A stretch of 64,000 bases of DNA from Stutzerimonas stutzeri (GCF_002890915.1 NZ_POUT01000005.1:223235-287234), one strand, 5' to 3'. Positions 17,990 to 30,514 are shown, counted from the stretch's first letter. Notes: generated by a model not told the origin, from the letters alone. Translations and numbers: made by a program.

Positions 17990-18772
17990 CTAGCGACCGT
18001 CGTTGAGCACCTGCAGCAGCGCGGCGGTCTCGGCATCCGGCTCGCCGTCGAAGCGCGCCGGCCGGTACTTCATCTGGAACGCGGCGATCACGTTGCGCGT
18101 TTCCAGGTCCAGCTGCCCATGGCGCGGCACCTGGTAGCCCTGCAGCGCCAGCGCCTGCTGGAACCAGTCGATCGCCGGCAGGCCGCTGGCGGCATAGTGC
18201 GCCCGCTGTGCCGCCACCGCGGCGGCATCCGGCCAGGGCACCAGACCGGCATCGGCCAGGCGCTTCCAGGGAAACAGCGGACCGGGGTCGACCTTGCGCT
18301 GCGGGGCGATATCGCTGTGCCCGACGATCGCCCCGGGCTTGAGCCCATGGCGCGCCATGATGTCCTTGAGCAGCACCACCAGCGCATCGATCTGCTGCTC
18401 GGAATAGGGATACCAGAGCCGCCGTCCGTCGGCGCTTTCGACATAGCCACGGTTGACCAGCTCGATGCCGATGGAGCTGGCGTTCAGCCAGGTCCGCCCG
18501 TTCCACTGGCTCTCGCCGGCATGCCAGGCACGGCGGTCTTCGTCCACCAGGCGGTAGATGGTCGCCGGCGAGTCGCCGATCAGATAGTGGCTGCTGACGT
18601 CCCGCCCGAGGAGCAGCTCCAGCGAGCGCGGCAGGTCGCTCGAGGTGTAATGCAGCACGATGAACTGGGCGCGGCTGTCCTGGCCGGCGGAGGTATAGCG
18701 GGTGTCGATCCGCGGACCGGCGGCGCAGCCGGCCAGCAACAGGAGCATCAGGGCGATGGTTACGGCTTTCAT
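17990..18772 (-). CDS. ampDh2: N-acetylmuramoyl-L-alanine amidase AmpDh2 (lipoprotein)
   Basis: 260 aa. A lipoprotein signal ends at LLLLAGC (Cys16), so the protein is likely outer-membrane anchored and periplasmic. The amidase_2 domain has the zinc ligands H41 (VLHYTSS), H152 (VGHSDIAP) and D162 (KVDPG). A C-terminal peptidoglycan-binding domain (about 190-255) includes GYQVPRHGQLDLETRNVIAAFQ. It cleaves stem peptides from peptidoglycan and contributes to cell-wall recycling signals that set AmpC level. Position next to algB-kinB matches AmpDh2 in P. aeruginosa. Confidence 0.92.
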   Translation of the reverse strand: MKAVTIALMLLLLAGCAAGPRIDTRYTSAGQDSRAQFIVLHYTSSDLPRSLELLLGRDVSSHYLIGDSPATIYRLVDEDRRAWHAGESQWNGRTWLNASSIGIELVNRGYVESADGRRLWYPYSEQQIDALVVLLKDIMARHGLKPGAIVGHSDIAPQRKVDPGPLFPWKRLADAGLVPWPDAAAVAAQRAHYAASGLPAIDWFQQALALQGYQVPRHGQLDLETRNVIAAFQMKYRPARFDGEPDAETAALLQVLNDGR

Positions 18773-18972
18773 CGGGACCTCTGTGTCGACAGCGCAATGA
18801 CGCAGATGAACCGCGCTGCGCTGCCGGATTCGACTGGCGCCCGGCGCGACCTGCGGACGGGGCGGAGATTATACCCGGCGGGTCCCGCCTTCAGGCGACG
18901 TTTCGGCGCCGCCGCGACGGAGGCTGTTCGGCACCGTAGCGGCAACCACGGTTCCGGCGGACGGCGAACCGG

Positions 18973-20820
18973 TCAGGCCATCTCGATACGATTGCGCCCG
19001 GCGTCCTTGGCCCGATAGAGCGCCTGGTCGGCGCGCTCGAAGACACGCTCCGGCGTATCGCCGTCGACGAAGGCGCTGAACCCAGCCGACAGGGTGACCT
19101 GGATGCGTTCGCCCTTGAAGTGGAACGGGCAGGCCGCGATCGCCTGGCGCAGCGCCTCGAGCAACTGCTGCCCAGCAGCGGATGACGTCCCGGGCAGCAG
19201 CATCACGAATTCCTCGCCCCCGAAGCGGGCGATGAAATCGGTCTTGCGCAGCCGCTTGCGCAGTTCGCCGCCGATGATCTTCAGCACCCGGTCGCCGGCC
19301 AGATGGCCGTAGCCGTCGTTGACCCGCTTGAAATGGTCGACATCCAGCACCGCCAGCAGCAGCTCGCCGCCGTAGCGCTGCCAGCGCGCGAACTCGAGGT
19401 CGAGCCGTTCGTTCCAGGCGGCGCGGTTGGGCAATCCGGTCAGGGCATCCTGCAGCGCCTTCTGCCGCTGCATTTCCAGGTTCCCGCGCAGGCCACGCGC
19501 GGCCTGCTCTAGGCTGCCGATACGGCCGACCAGCTGCTGCAGGCGCTCGCCGAGCTTGTCTTCGTGCTCGCTGCGCTGGCGCTGGTAGGTATCCACCGTA
19601 TTCAGCAGCCCGTCCAGGCGCGCCTCCACCACCTGCTTGAGGCTCGCCAGGTCGGTCGCCTGGCGCATGCTGGTCTGCAGCCCGCCGACCTGCTCGCGCA
19701 GCTCGGCATCCAGCGCCCGCGCGGCATCGCTGTTCTGGGTATGGCCCTGGTGGGCGGCATGCAGGTTGTCCTGCATGGCCGCCAGGCGTTCGTTCAGGGT
19801 CTGCAGGTAGTTCTCGAATTCACGCTGGCCCAGGTCGCTGACCGCGATCACCAGCATGGCGAGGTCGTCCAGCACCGGTACCAGCTCGTACCAGTTCAGG
19901 CCACGCTGGATGCGCTCGCGCAGCGTCTGCAGTCGTGGCTGGTGCTGTTCGGGCAGATGCAGGCCGTCGAGCAGCCCGCTGAGCGAGGCTTCGACCCGTT
20001 CGGCTACCACGCTATAGGCGGGCTCCGGCGATACCGGCAGGGCATGCTCGGCATCGGCGACCGTGTCAGCCACGGTTTCCTGCGGCGCCTCGTCCTCGGC
20101 TGTCGGCTCGTCCTGCGCCGGCTGCTCGACGAGCAGTCGTTCCGGCAGCGGCAGGGCGTCGGCCACGACGGCGGGATCGACCTCGTCATCATCCAGCGCC
20201 GGCTGCAGCCGAACGGTTGCCGATGGTGCGGTGGCGACGGCACATTCGCCGTCTTCCACACCGCCCTGCGCCACGGTGGCGGGCTCCGCCAGCGGTTCGC
20301 CCCCCCCGCCGAACAGGCGCCGCAGAAAACCGCCCCGCGGCATGGCCGGATCATCCTGCAGGCTCAGCGCCTGTTCCTGCAATACACTCAGCTCGCTCAA
20401 CAGCGCCGGGATCTCGCGCAGTTGCGCCGCACGTTGATCGAGTTGCCTGGCGAAACGCTTGAGGGGCTTGCGCAGTTCGGCCGGCAACGGCAGCGCCTGC
20501 AGCTGGGCGGCCAGCCGGTGCAGCGCCTCGGTGAGCTGCACCGCCCGCTCCTGGCGGTGCCGCTCGGAGTCCAGCACGGCCTTTTCCAGGCGCGGTACCA
20601 GCTTGCTCAGGCCCTCATCCAGATCGCCGTCGCGCAGGACTCCCCGCATCTGCTGCAGGCAGCGTTCGACCGCCGCATCGGCACCCTCGACGGCGATGCT
20701 GCTGCGTACCAGGCTGCGCCGCAGCAGGTCGACGCGCTGCTCCCAGCGGGCCTCCAGCTGTTCCTGCTGCTCGACGAGCTGCAGGTATTTTTCCCGCCAG
20801 CGCTGGGCTTCGTCGCTCAT
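18973..20820 (-). CDS. dgcH: GGDEF diguanylate cyclase (DgcH-like)
   Basis: A 615-aa soluble protein. The N-terminal part is helical, with a coiled coil in the first 30 residues and again around 330-440. An acidic, low-complexity stretch lies near 195-260. The C-terminal GGDEF domain (about 445-612) has LDVDHFKRVNDGYGHLAGD and the active site RFGGEEF. The inhibitory I-site RKTD is five residues before GGEEF, so product feedback is expected. It makes c-di-GMP from GTP. It overlaps the EEP gene by 4 bp, as at the PA5487-type locus of P. aeruginosa. Confidence 0.9.
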   Translation of the reverse strand: MSDEAQRWREKYLQLVEQQEQLEARWEQRVDLLRRSLVRSSIAVEGADAAVERCLQQMRGVLRDGDLDEGLSKLVPRLEKAVLDSERHRQERAVQLTEALHRLAAQLQALPLPAELRKPLKRFARQLDQRAAQLREIPALLSELSVLQEQALSLQDDPAMPRGGFLRRLFGGGGEPLAEPATVAQGGVEDGECAVATAPSATVRLQPALDDDEVDPAVVADALPLPERLLVEQPAQDEPTAEDEAPQETVADTVADAEHALPVSPEPAYSVVAERVEASLSGLLDGLHLPEQHQPRLQTLRERIQRGLNWYELVPVLDDLAMLVIAVSDLGQREFENYLQTLNERLAAMQDNLHAAHQGHTQNSDAARALDAELREQVGGLQTSMRQATDLASLKQVVEARLDGLLNTVDTYQRQRSEHEDKLGERLQQLVGRIGSLEQAARGLRGNLEMQRQKALQDALTGLPNRAAWNERLDLEFARWQRYGGELLLAVLDVDHFKRVNDGYGHLAGDRVLKIIGGELRKRLRKTDFIARFGGEEFVMLLPGTSSAAGQQLLEALRQAIAACPFHFKGERIQVTLSAGFSAFVDGDTPERVFERADQALYRAKDAGRNRIEMA

Positions 20821-21686
20821 ATCGGCTCGCTCGCCTGAACCGGCAGGGTATCGCCCTGCAGCGAATCGGGCAGACGGATTTCCACCGCCACCGGCAGGTG
20901 ATCGGAAATCGGCTGCGCCAGCACGTCGACGCGCTCCAGGGTCAGGCTCGGGCTCAGCAGGATATGGTCCAGGCAGCGCTGCGGCCGCCAGCTGGGAAAG
21001 GTCGCCTCGACCTGTGGCGCCAGCAGGCCGAGGTCACGCAGCGGAGAGTTCTCCAGCAGGTCGTTGGCATGGGTGTTCATGTCGCCCATCAACACCTGAT
21101 GGCGGTAGCCGGCGATCAGCTCGCGGATATAGGCCAGCTGGCGCGCCCGCGCTCCGCCGCCCAGCGCCAGGTGCATCATCACCACCACCAGGGCATCCGC
21201 CCCCTCGCCGAAACGCAGCAGAATGGCGCCGCGCCCGGAAGGCCCGGGCAGTGGGTGGTCCTCCAGGCTCTGGGGCTCGAGGCGGCTGAGCACGCCGTTA
21301 CTGTGCTGGGCGAAACGCCCGAGGTTGCGGTTGAGCTGCTGATACCAGTAGGGAAAGGCGCCCAGCTGGGCCAGGTGCTCGACCTGATTGACATAGCCGG
21401 AGCGCAGGCTGCCGCCATCGGCCTCCTGCAACGCGACCAGATCGTAGTTGCCGAGCAGCTCGCCGATGCGCTGCAGATTGCCGGCACGGCCGGGATGCGG
21501 CAGCAAGTGCTGCCAGCTACGGGTCAGGTAGTGGTGGTAGCGCTCGGTACTGATGCCGACCTGGATGTTGAAGCTGAGCAGTCGCAGGCGACCATCGGCC
21601 GGCAGCCCGCTGCTGGCCAGACAGTGCGAATTGATCCGCGCCTTGCCGGGCCCGGCGAGGCGCGGCGCGCTCCAGCGGCGCAGCAT
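20817..21686 (-). CDS. Endonuclease/exonuclease/phosphatase family protein
   Basis: A 289-aa protein with the EEP fold. The motifs are LRLLSFNIQVG (catalytic Asn), LVALQEADGG (metal Glu), MMHLALGG, QVLMGDMNTHAND (GDxN) and the terminal PISDHLPVAVEI (Asp-His pair). All catalytic residues of the superfamily are present. No signal peptide is evident. It is translationally coupled to the downstream diguanylate cyclase gene. The substrate (nucleic acid, phosphoinositide or other phosphodiester) cannot be read from the sequence. Confidence 0.9.
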   Translation of the reverse strand: MLRRWSAPRLAGPGKARINSHCLASSGLPADGRLRLLSFNIQVGISTERYHHYLTRSWQHLLPHPGRAGNLQRIGELLGNYDLVALQEADGGSLRSGYVNQVEHLAQLGAFPYWYQQLNRNLGRFAQHSNGVLSRLEPQSLEDHPLPGPSGRGAILLRFGEGADALVVVMMHLALGGGARARQLAYIRELIAGYRHQVLMGDMNTHANDLLENSPLRDLGLLAPQVEATFPSWRPQRCLDHILLSPSLTLERVDVLAQPISDHLPVAVEIRLPDSLQGDTLPVQASEPI

Positions 21687-21692
21687 CGGCGC

Positions 21693-22322
21693 TTACCGTG
21701 CTGCGCGTTCTTTTTCGATGAGGAAGTCGGCGACCTCCAGCGTACGCTCGGGGCCGCCAGCCGAGCCGAGATCGAAACGGTACTTGCCGTTGACGATCAT
21801 CACCGGCACGCCAGTGATCTGGTAGGCCATGCCGAGCTTCTTGGCCTGCTCCACCCGGCTGCGTACGCCGAAAGAGTTGTAGGCCTTGAGGAACGCCTGC
21901 TTGTCGACGCCCTGCCCGGCGAGGAAATCGGCCATCTCCTCGGGCGTGGCGAGCTTCTTGCGCTCCTGGTGGTAGGCTGCGAATACCGCGTCATGCACCT
22001 GTTGCTCGACGCCCATCGCCTCCAGGGTGATGAACAGCTGGCCATGGGCGTTCCACAGGCCGCCGAACATCGCCGGGATGCGCTTGAAGTCCACGTCCTC
22101 GGGCAGCTGCGCGACCCATGGATTGATGACCGGCTCGAACTGATAGCAATGCGGGCAGCCGTACCAGAACAGCTCCACCACCTCGACCTTGCCTGCATCG
22201 GCGACCGGGACCGGGCTGCTCAGCTCGACATATTCCTTGCCAGCCTGGAACTCTGCTGCCTGGGCCACCAGGCCGAACAGGCTCACAGCAGCCAGAACGG
22301 CAGTGAGTAGGAAATTGCGCAT
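21693..22322 (-). CDS. dsbA: Thiol:disulfide interchange protein DsbA
   Basis: A 209-aa periplasmic oxidase. A signal peptide ends at FGLVAQA. The thioredoxin fold has the active site C56-P-H-C59 in LFWYGCPHCYQFEP and the cis-proline loop in ITGVPVMIVNGKYRF, with the helical insertion between. It introduces disulfides into exported proteins and is re-oxidised by DsbB. It is the first gene of the dsbA-EEP-dgcH leftward group; its stop lies 6 bp before the EEP start. Confidence 0.96.
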   Translation of the reverse strand: MRNFLLTAVLAAVSLFGLVAQAAEFQAGKEYVELSSPVPVADAGKVEVVELFWYGCPHCYQFEPVINPWVAQLPEDVDFKRIPAMFGGLWNAHGQLFITLEAMGVEQQVHDAVFAAYHQERKKLATPEEMADFLAGQGVDKQAFLKAYNSFGVRSRVEQAKKLGMAYQITGVPVMIVNGKYRFDLGSAGGPERTLEVADFLIEKERAAR

Positions 22323-22440
22323 GAAATACTCCTGTTAACGACGGACCGATGGCGCAACAGGCTGCAGCAAAACGCCGGGACTCGCCAGCGTTTTTCCGCG
22401 GTCCGCCCACCGGGTGGAAGGGGTAATTGTAGCGAGGCGT

Positions 22441-22482
22441 AAAACAAAAAGGGCGTCGCGGCTCACGGCCCCGACGCCCTTT
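22441..22482 (-). terminator. Terminator of the cytochrome c4 gene
   Basis: AAAGGGCGTCG (22448-22458) and CGACGCCCTTT (22472-22482) form an 11-bp perfect stem. On the minus strand the stem is followed by a T-rich tail (TTTTTGTTTT). It separates the cytochrome transcript from dsbA. Confidence 0.85.
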
Positions 22483-22513
22483 GCTCAGGCTGGCTGGTCA
22501 GTGACCCGTGCGG

Positions 22514-23146
22514 TCAGTGCAGGCCCTGGATGTAGCTGGACAGCGCTTCGATGTCCTTGTTGCTCAGCTTGGCGGCAATGCTGCGCATGATCATGGCATC
22601 GCCGTCGTTGGTGCGGTCACCTTCACGGAAAGCGGTCAGCTGCTTGGCGGTATAAGCGGCATGCTGGCCGCCCAGCTGCGGGAACCCGGCCAGGTCGTTG
22701 CCGGCACCGTTGGGCGCATGACAACCGGTACAGGCGGGCATGCCCTGGTCCAGCTTGCCGCCGCGGAACAGTTTCTCGCCCTGGCCCACCAGTGCCGGAT
22801 CGGCGAAGCCCACGGCGATCTTCTGGCTGGCGAAGTAGGCTGCGATGTCCTCGAGGTCCTGGTCGCTCAGCGGGTCGAGCATGCCGGTCATTTCCAGCAC
22901 CTTGCGGCCGACGCCTTCCGCGGCGCCCGGCGTGCTGCCGGCCTTGATGTCTTGCAGTTGCTTGAACAGATAACGCTCGCCCTGGCCAGCGAGTTTCGGG
23001 AAGTTCGGTGCCGGGCTGTTGCCATCGGTACCGTGGCAGGCGCCACACACAGCAACTTTGCCCTGACCAGCTTCGGCGTTTCCAGCCGCGTGGGCCATAC
23101 CGGTGATGCCAAGGGTCAACAGCAGACTCACGAGTACTTTGTTCAT
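22514..23146 (-). CDS. Di-haem cytochrome c4
   Basis: 210 aa with a signal peptide ending MAHA. There are two class I c-type domains with haem sites C34-G-A-C-H38 and C139-T-G-C-H143. Methionine ligands lie downstream in each domain (EMTGML and AMIMRSIA). The duplication and size are those of cytochrome c4, a periplasmic electron carrier from the bc1 complex to terminal oxidases such as cbb3. It diverges from engB and has its own terminator. Confidence 0.94.
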   Translation of the reverse strand: MNKVLVSLLLTLGITGMAHAAGNAEAGQGKVAVCGACHGTDGNSPAPNFPKLAGQGERYLFKQLQDIKAGSTPGAAEGVGRKVLEMTGMLDPLSDQDLEDIAAYFASQKIAVGFADPALVGQGEKLFRGGKLDQGMPACTGCHAPNGAGNDLAGFPQLGGQHAAYTAKQLTAFREGDRTNDGDAMIMRSIAAKLSNKDIEALSSYIQGLH

Positions 23147-23404
23147 CAGCTAATCCAACTACGGCTAAGGGTTTGTAAGGAATTCATCGGGTCACGCACA
23201 GCCGGCTGGCCGTGGCGACGCTCGTTATAGTGGCATGCTGGACATCGGTCCCGCATGGCATCGCTACCCGCGGGACCGCGTGGAATGCCGTGCGAAGCCA
23301 GAGATCAGGCCAAAGCGCACATAAAATCTGCGGCATTATATACTTCCGTTCTTGAAACGGAAATGAACCATTGCCGCACCCCCGCGCATTACATCGGAAC
23401 CATC

Positions 23405-24031
23405 ATGCTCCCGAAAAACCCGATTCTCGGCCTCTGCCAACAGGCCTCCTTCATGACCAGTGCCGCCAAGGTCGATCAGTGCCCGGCCGACGAGGGTCTG
23501 GAAGTCGCCTTCGCCGGGCGGTCCAATGCGGGCAAGTCCAGTGCGCTGAATACCCTGACCCATGCCAACCTGGCACGCACCTCGAAGACGCCGGGGCGCA
23601 CCCAACTGCTCAACTTCTTCCGCCTGGACGACGAGCGCCGCCTGGTCGACCTGCCCGGCTACGGCTATGCCAAGGTGCCGATCCCACTCAAGCAGCACTG
23701 GCAGCGCCACCTGGAAGCCTACCTGGGCAGCCGCGAGAGCCTGGCCGGGGTATTCCTGATGATGGACATCCGCCATCCATTGACCGAGTTCGACCGGATG
23801 ATGCTGGACTGGTCCAGCGCCAGCCAGATGCCGCTGCACATCCTCTTGACCAAGGCCGACAAGCTCGCCTTCGGCGCCGCCAAGACCGCCCTGCTGGGCA
23901 TCCAGCGCGAAATCCGCCAGCACTGGGGCGACAACGTCAGCGTGCAGCTGTTCTCCGCGCCCAAGCGCCAGGGTGTCGAGGAAGCGCAGCTCAAGCTCGC
24001 CGAGCTGCTGGGGATGCTCGAAGCGGAATAG
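23405..24031 (+). CDS. engB: Ribosome biogenesis GTPase EngB (YihA/YsxC)
   Basis: 208 aa with the TrmE-Era-type GTPase motifs G1 [10 protein letters not shown]2 SKTPGRTQ, G3 DLPGYG and G4 LLTKADKL, then G5 near FSAPKRQG. It is required for 50S subunit assembly in many bacteria. ATG 23405 ([16 protein letters not shown]) is chosen because family homology begins there; an upstream ATG in frame adds about 14 residues without it. In P. aeruginosa polA follows engB; here the gene is followed by repeats and gcvP, a synteny break. Confidence 0.94.
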   Translation: MLPKNPILGLCQQASFMTSAAKVDQCPADEGLEVAFAGRSNAGKSSALNTLTHANLARTSKTPGRTQLLNFFRLDDERRLVDLPGYGYAKVPIPLKQHWQRHLEAYLGSRESLAGVFLMMDIRHPLTEFDRMMLDWSSASQMPLHILLTKADKLAFGAAKTALLGIQREIRQHWGDNVSVQLFSAPKRQGVEEAQLKLAELLGMLEAE

Positions 24032-24034
24032 ATG

Positions 24035-24108
24035 GTAGGGTGGATCACGCTTCACCGATCCGCCAGACGGAGGTAAAGGTGGATGTAAAAAGCGACATCC
24101 ACCCTGCG
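24035..24108. repeat. GTAGGGTGGA-type palindromic repeat cluster
   Basis: TAGGGTGGATCACGCTTCACC and, inverted, GACATCCACCCTGCG share the AGGGTGGA/TCCACCCT ends seen near 46.7, 48.6 and 49.5 kb. The cluster lies in the convergent engB/gcvP gap. A looser inverted pair GCCTGAAA/TTTCAGGC follows at about 24219-24253. Confidence 0.5.
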
Positions 24109-24265
24109 CGGCTTGAAGCTTGAAAAGCATCGCCCCGAGGTCGGGCCTCCCACGGAAACGGGCGGTGCACACCGAACCCGGTGGGAGGCGCGCCCTCGCG
24201 GCGATGCAGGCCGGCCTGAAGCCTGAAATCAGCATGCCGCACTGCTTTCAGGCCTCGGCCCGGCC

Positions 24266-27142
<2,877 letters not shown>

Positions 27143-27156
27143 GGCAGCTACTCTCG

Positions 27157-27188
27157 AAAAAACAAAAGCCCCGGCGGAGCGGGGCTTT
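27157..27188 (-). terminator. Terminator/attenuator between gcvH and gcvP
   Basis: AAAGCCCCG (27165-27173) and CGGGGCTTT (27180-27188) pair perfectly around GCGGAG. On the minus strand TTGTTTTTT follows. It ends most gcvTH transcripts or attenuates gcvP. Confidence 0.75.
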
Positions 27189-27200
27189 CGAAGATGATGC

Positions 27201-27590
27201 TTAGGCTTCGGCGTCGCAGGCGGCCTGGTAGCCAGTGGCGTCGAGCAGCTTGTCCAGCTGCGCCGGATCGCTCGGCTGCAGGCGGAAGAACCAGCTGCCG
27301 TAGGGGTCGCTGTTGACCAGTTCGGGCGAGTCGGCGAGCGCTTCGTTGATCGCGACCACCTCGCCGGACACCGGCGCGTAGATGTCGGACGCGGCCTTCA
27401 CCGATTCCACCACGCCGGCTTCCTGGCCGGCGCCGAGCTGGCGGCCGACTTCCGGCAGTTCGACGTAGACCACGTCCCCCAGCGCTTCCTGGGCGTGATC
27501 GGAGATGCCGACGGTGACGCTGCCGTCCGCTTCGAGACGGGCCCACTCGTGGCTGGCGGCGTAACGCAGATCGCTGGGGATATCGCTCAT
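27201..27590 (-). CDS. gcvH: Glycine cleavage system H protein
   Basis: 129 aa, the usual length. The lipoylated lysine is K65 in [20 protein letters not shown], and the C-terminus [11 protein letters not shown] is typical. GcvH shuttles the aminomethyl and reduced lipoyl groups among the P, T and L proteins. The start [16 protein letters not shown] follows a short gap after gcvT. No L-protein gene lies in the window; it is normally shared with 2-oxoacid dehydrogenases. Confidence 0.97.
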   Translation of the reverse strand: MSDIPSDLRYAASHEWARLEADGSVTVGISDHAQEALGDVVYVELPEVGRQLGAGQEAGVVESVKAASDIYAPVSGEVVAINEALADSPELVNSDPYGSWFFRLQPSDPAQLDKLLDATGYQAACDAEA

Positions 27591-27642
27591 TGTTGTGTCC
27601 TCAAGGCTGTTGACAGCAGTCGCGCAAAACGGTCGGTCGAAT

Positions 27643-28725
27643 TTACACCAGTACCTTGCCGTGACGCACGAAGGTCGGCTGCACCACACGTACCGGGTAC
27701 CACTTGCCACGGATTTCCACTTCCGCGCGCTCGCCGGTGCCGGCCGGCACGCGCGCCAGCGCGATGGATTTGCCAAGCGTAGGCGAAAAACTGCCGCTGG
27801 TGATTTCGCCATCGCCAACGCCATTGACGCGCACCACCTGATGGGCGCGCAGCACGCCGCGCTCCTCTAGCACCAGCCCGACCAGCTTGGGCAGATCGCC
27901 CTGGGCACGCTGCTGCTCCAGCGCCGCGCGGCCGACGAAGTCGCGCTCGGCCGGCTCCCAGGCAATGGTCCAGCCCATGTTGGCCGCCAGCGGCGAGACG
28001 TCCTCGGTCATGTCCTGGCCATAGAGGTTCAGCCCGGCCTCCAGGCGCAGGGTGTCGCGCGCGCCGAGGCCGATCGGCGGGATGCCGGCGCCGACCAGTT
28101 CGCTGAGGAAGTCCGGTGCCTGTTCGGCCGGCAGGATGATCTCCAGCCCGTCCTCGCCGGTGTAACCGGTGCGGCCGATGAACCAGTCGCCTTCGGCCAG
28201 CCCCTGGAACGGCTTGAGTTCGTGGATCAGCGCGGCGCGGGCCTGGCTGACCAGCTCGGCGGTGCGCGCCCGCGCCTGCGGCCCCTGGATGGCCAGCATG
28301 GCCAGTTCCGGGCGCTCGCGGACTTCGACGGCGAAAGCGGACGCCTGCGCCTGCATCCAGGCCAGGTCCTTGTCGCGGGTGCTGGCATTGACCACCAGGC
28401 GGTAGCCCCAGTCGCTGAGATAGACGATCAGGTCGTCGACCACGCCGCCACGCGCGTTGAGCATGGCGCTGTAGAGCGCCCGGCCGGCGCTCTTCAGACG
28501 CGCCACGTCGTTGGCCAGCAGATGCTGCAGATAGGCCTGGGCGCCATCGCCGGACACATCGACCACGGTCATGTGCGAGACGTCGAACACTCCACAGTCA
28601 CGCCGCACCTGATGATGCTCCTCAACCTGGGAGCCGTAGTGCAGTGGCATGTCCCAGCCACCGAAATCGACCATTTTGGCGCCGAGCGCAAGGTGCTGAT
28701 CGTAGAGGGGAGTACGCTGACCCAT
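27643..28725 (-). CDS. gcvT: Aminomethyltransferase (glycine cleavage T protein)
   Basis: 360 aa. It starts [21 protein letters not shown] after GGAAGGAGACACCC, a strong ribosome site that decides the start. Family motifs are [24 protein letters not shown] and, near the C-terminus, [19 protein letters not shown]. It transfers the methylene group from aminomethyl-GcvH to tetrahydrofolate and releases ammonia. It is first in the gcv group. No glycine riboswitch signature was seen in its leader. Confidence 0.96.
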   Translation of the reverse strand: MGQRTPLYDQHLALGAKMVDFGGWDMPLHYGSQVEEHHQVRRDCGVFDVSHMTVVDVSGDGAQAYLQHLLANDVARLKSAGRALYSAMLNARGGVVDDLIVYLSDWGYRLVVNASTRDKDLAWMQAQASAFAVEVRERPELAMLAIQGPQARARTAELVSQARAALIHELKPFQGLAEGDWFIGRTGYTGEDGLEIILPAEQAPDFLSELVGAGIPPIGLGARDTLRLEAGLNLYGQDMTEDVSPLAANMGWTIAWEPAERDFVGRAALEQQRAQGDLPKLVGLVLEERGVLRAHQVVRVNGVGDGEITSGSFSPTLGKSIALARVPAGTGERAEVEIRGKWYPVRVVQPTFVRHGKVLV

Positions 28726-28774
28726 GGGTGTCTCCTTCCGGGCAGGTCGCCGAATCGGCATTGGAAAAGCCTGT

Positions 28775-28799
28775 AAAAACCGGCCCGGACACGGACCGG
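28775..28799 (-). terminator. Terminator after the iron-transport permease gene
   Basis: CCGGCCC (28780-28786) and GGACCGG (28793-28799) pair with one G-U. On the minus strand the stem is followed by TTTTT (28779-28775). It lies between the fbpB-like stop and gcvT and isolates the two leftward units. Confidence 0.65.
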
Positions 28800-28881
28800 C
28801 GACTTTCGAATGGCGCGCATTGTAGCCCCAAGGTGGCGGCAGGTCACGGCACATCCGGCAAGCGGAAGCGCCAGTGCGCCG

Positions 28882-30498
28882 CTATCCCACCCGCCTGGCC
28901 GAACGCCGGATCAGCAGGATCACCGGCAGCAATCCCACCAGCACCAGCGTCAGCGCCGGCAGCGAGGCGCGCGCCCATTCGCCCTCGCTGGTCATCTCGA
29001 AAATGCGCACCGCCAGGGTGTCCCAACCGAAGGGACGCATCAGCAGCGTGGCCGGCATCTCCTTGAGCACATCGACGAACACCAGCAAGACGGCGCTCAG
29101 GGTGCCCGGCAGCAGCAGCGGCAGATAGACGCGCACGAACAGCGCCGGCCCGCCGACACCCAGGCTGCGCGACGCCTGCGGCAGCGACGGACGGACCCGC
29201 GCCAGGCTGCTTTCCAGCGGACCGAAGGCTACCGCCATGAAGCGAATCAGGTAGGCCAGCAGCAAGGCGCCGAGGCTGCCGAGCAGGATCGGCTTGCCGG
29301 CGCCGCCGAGCCAGCTGGAAAGCGGGATCACCATATGCCGATCCAGATAACTGAAGGCCAGCATGATCGACACCGCCAGCACCGAACCGGGCAGAGCGTA
29401 GCCGAGATTGGCCAGGCTCACCGCGCTGCGGATCGAGCGCACCGGTGCCTGGCGGCGGGCGAAGGCCAGCAGCAGCGCCACCGTCACAGTGATCAGCGCG
29501 GCCATGCCGCCGAGGTAGAGGGTATGCAGGATCAGCCCGGCATAACGCTCGTCGAGATCGAAGCGCCCGCGCTGCCAGAGCCAGGCCAGCAACTGCAGCA
29601 CCGGGATGACGAAGGCGCAGAGGAACACCAGCCCGCACCAGGCGCTGGCGGCGAAGGCCTTGGCCCCCGTCAGGCGATACAACGCCGCGGAGCGCGGCCG
29701 ATCGTTCGCCGGGCGCGCCGCGCCGCGGGCACGCCGCTCGCCGTAGAGCACCAGCATCACCGCCAGCAGCAGCAGGCTGGCCAGCTGGGTGGCGCTGGTC
29801 AGGCTGAAGAAGCCGTACCAGGTCTTGTAGATGGCGGTGGTGAAGGTGTCGTAGTTGAATACCGAAACCGCGCCGAAGTCCGCCAGCGTCTCCATCAGCG
29901 CCAGCGCCAGGCCGGCACCGATGGCCGGCCGCGCCATTGGCAGCGCGACCCGCCAGAAGGCCTGCCAGGGCGACTGGCCGAGCACCCGCGCGGCTTCCAT
30001 CAGGCCCTTGCCCTGGGCGAGGAACGCCGAACGCGCGAGCAGGTAGACGTAGGGATAGAACACCAGCACCAGCACCGCGACGACGCCGCCGGTGGAGCGT
30101 ACCCGCGGAAAGCGGATGCCGCTGCCGAACCACTCGCGCGCCAGGCTCTGCACCGGGCCGGAAAAATCCAGCAGGCCGATGAAGACGAACGCCAGCACGT
30201 AGGCGGGAATCGCGAAGGGCAGCATCAGTGCCCAATCCAGCCAGCTGCGCCCGGGGAACTCGCACAGGGCGGTCAGCCAGGCGAGGCTGACGCCGAGCAC
30301 CACCACGCCGGTGCCGACACCGAGCACCAGGGTCAGGGTATTGCCGAGCAGCCGCGGCATCTGGGTATCCCACAGGTGCGCCCAGATCTCGGTATCGACG
30401 ACGCTCCAGCTGGCCAGCAGAATGCTCAGCGGCAGCAGTACCAGGGCCGCGACGGCGAAGGAGATGGGGTACCAGCGGCGCTCGATGGGATGGGACAC
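28882..30498 (-). CDS. fbpB: Ferric iron ABC transporter permease (FbpB/HitB type)
   Basis: A 538-aa inner-membrane protein with about 12 helices in two homologous BPD_transp_1 halves. Each has the EAA-type loop that contacts the ATPase: EAARVLGQSPWQAFWRVALP (about 190) and ASRSLGVGGPALFVRVYLP (about 450). The fused bipartite layout is that of FbpB/HitB/SfuB Fe3+ permeases. It follows the binding protein on the same strand. No ATPase gene (fbpC) adjoins, so the ATP-binding subunit must come from elsewhere. Confidence 0.9.
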   Translation of the reverse strand: MSHPIERRWYPISFAVAALVLLPLSILLASWSVVDTEIWAHLWDTQMPRLLGNTLTLVLGVGTGVVVLGVSLAWLTALCEFPGRSWLDWALMLPFAIPAYVLAFVFIGLLDFSGPVQSLAREWFGSGIRFPRVRSTGGVVAVLVLVFYPYVYLLARSAFLAQGKGLMEAARVLGQSPWQAFWRVALPMARPAIGAGLALALMETLADFGAVSVFNYDTFTTAIYKTWYGFFSLTSATQLASLLLLAVMLVLYGERRARGAARPANDRPRSAALYRLTGAKAFAASAWCGLVFLCAFVIPVLQLLAWLWQRGRFDLDERYAGLILHTLYLGGMAALITVTVALLLAFARRQAPVRSIRSAVSLANLGYALPGSVLAVSIMLAFSYLDRHMVIPLSSWLGGAGKPILLGSLGALLLAYLIRFMAVAFGPLESSLARVRPSLPQASRSLGVGGPALFVRVYLPLLLPGTLSAVLLVFVDVLKEMPATLLMRPFGWDTLAVRIFEMTSEGEWARASLPALTLVLVGLLPVILLIRRSARRVG

Positions 30499-30514
30499 TC
30501 AAGCCTCGACAGCA

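Noticed and set aside
24032..24265. ErsA small RNA after engB
   Set aside because: The stretch holds palindromic repeats only. Neither polA nor a terminator-bounded sRNA is present here.
28726..28881. Possible glycine riboswitch before gcvT
   Set aside because: The leader shows only a terminator of the preceding gene and a ribosome site. The conserved paired aptamer pattern is not recognisable.
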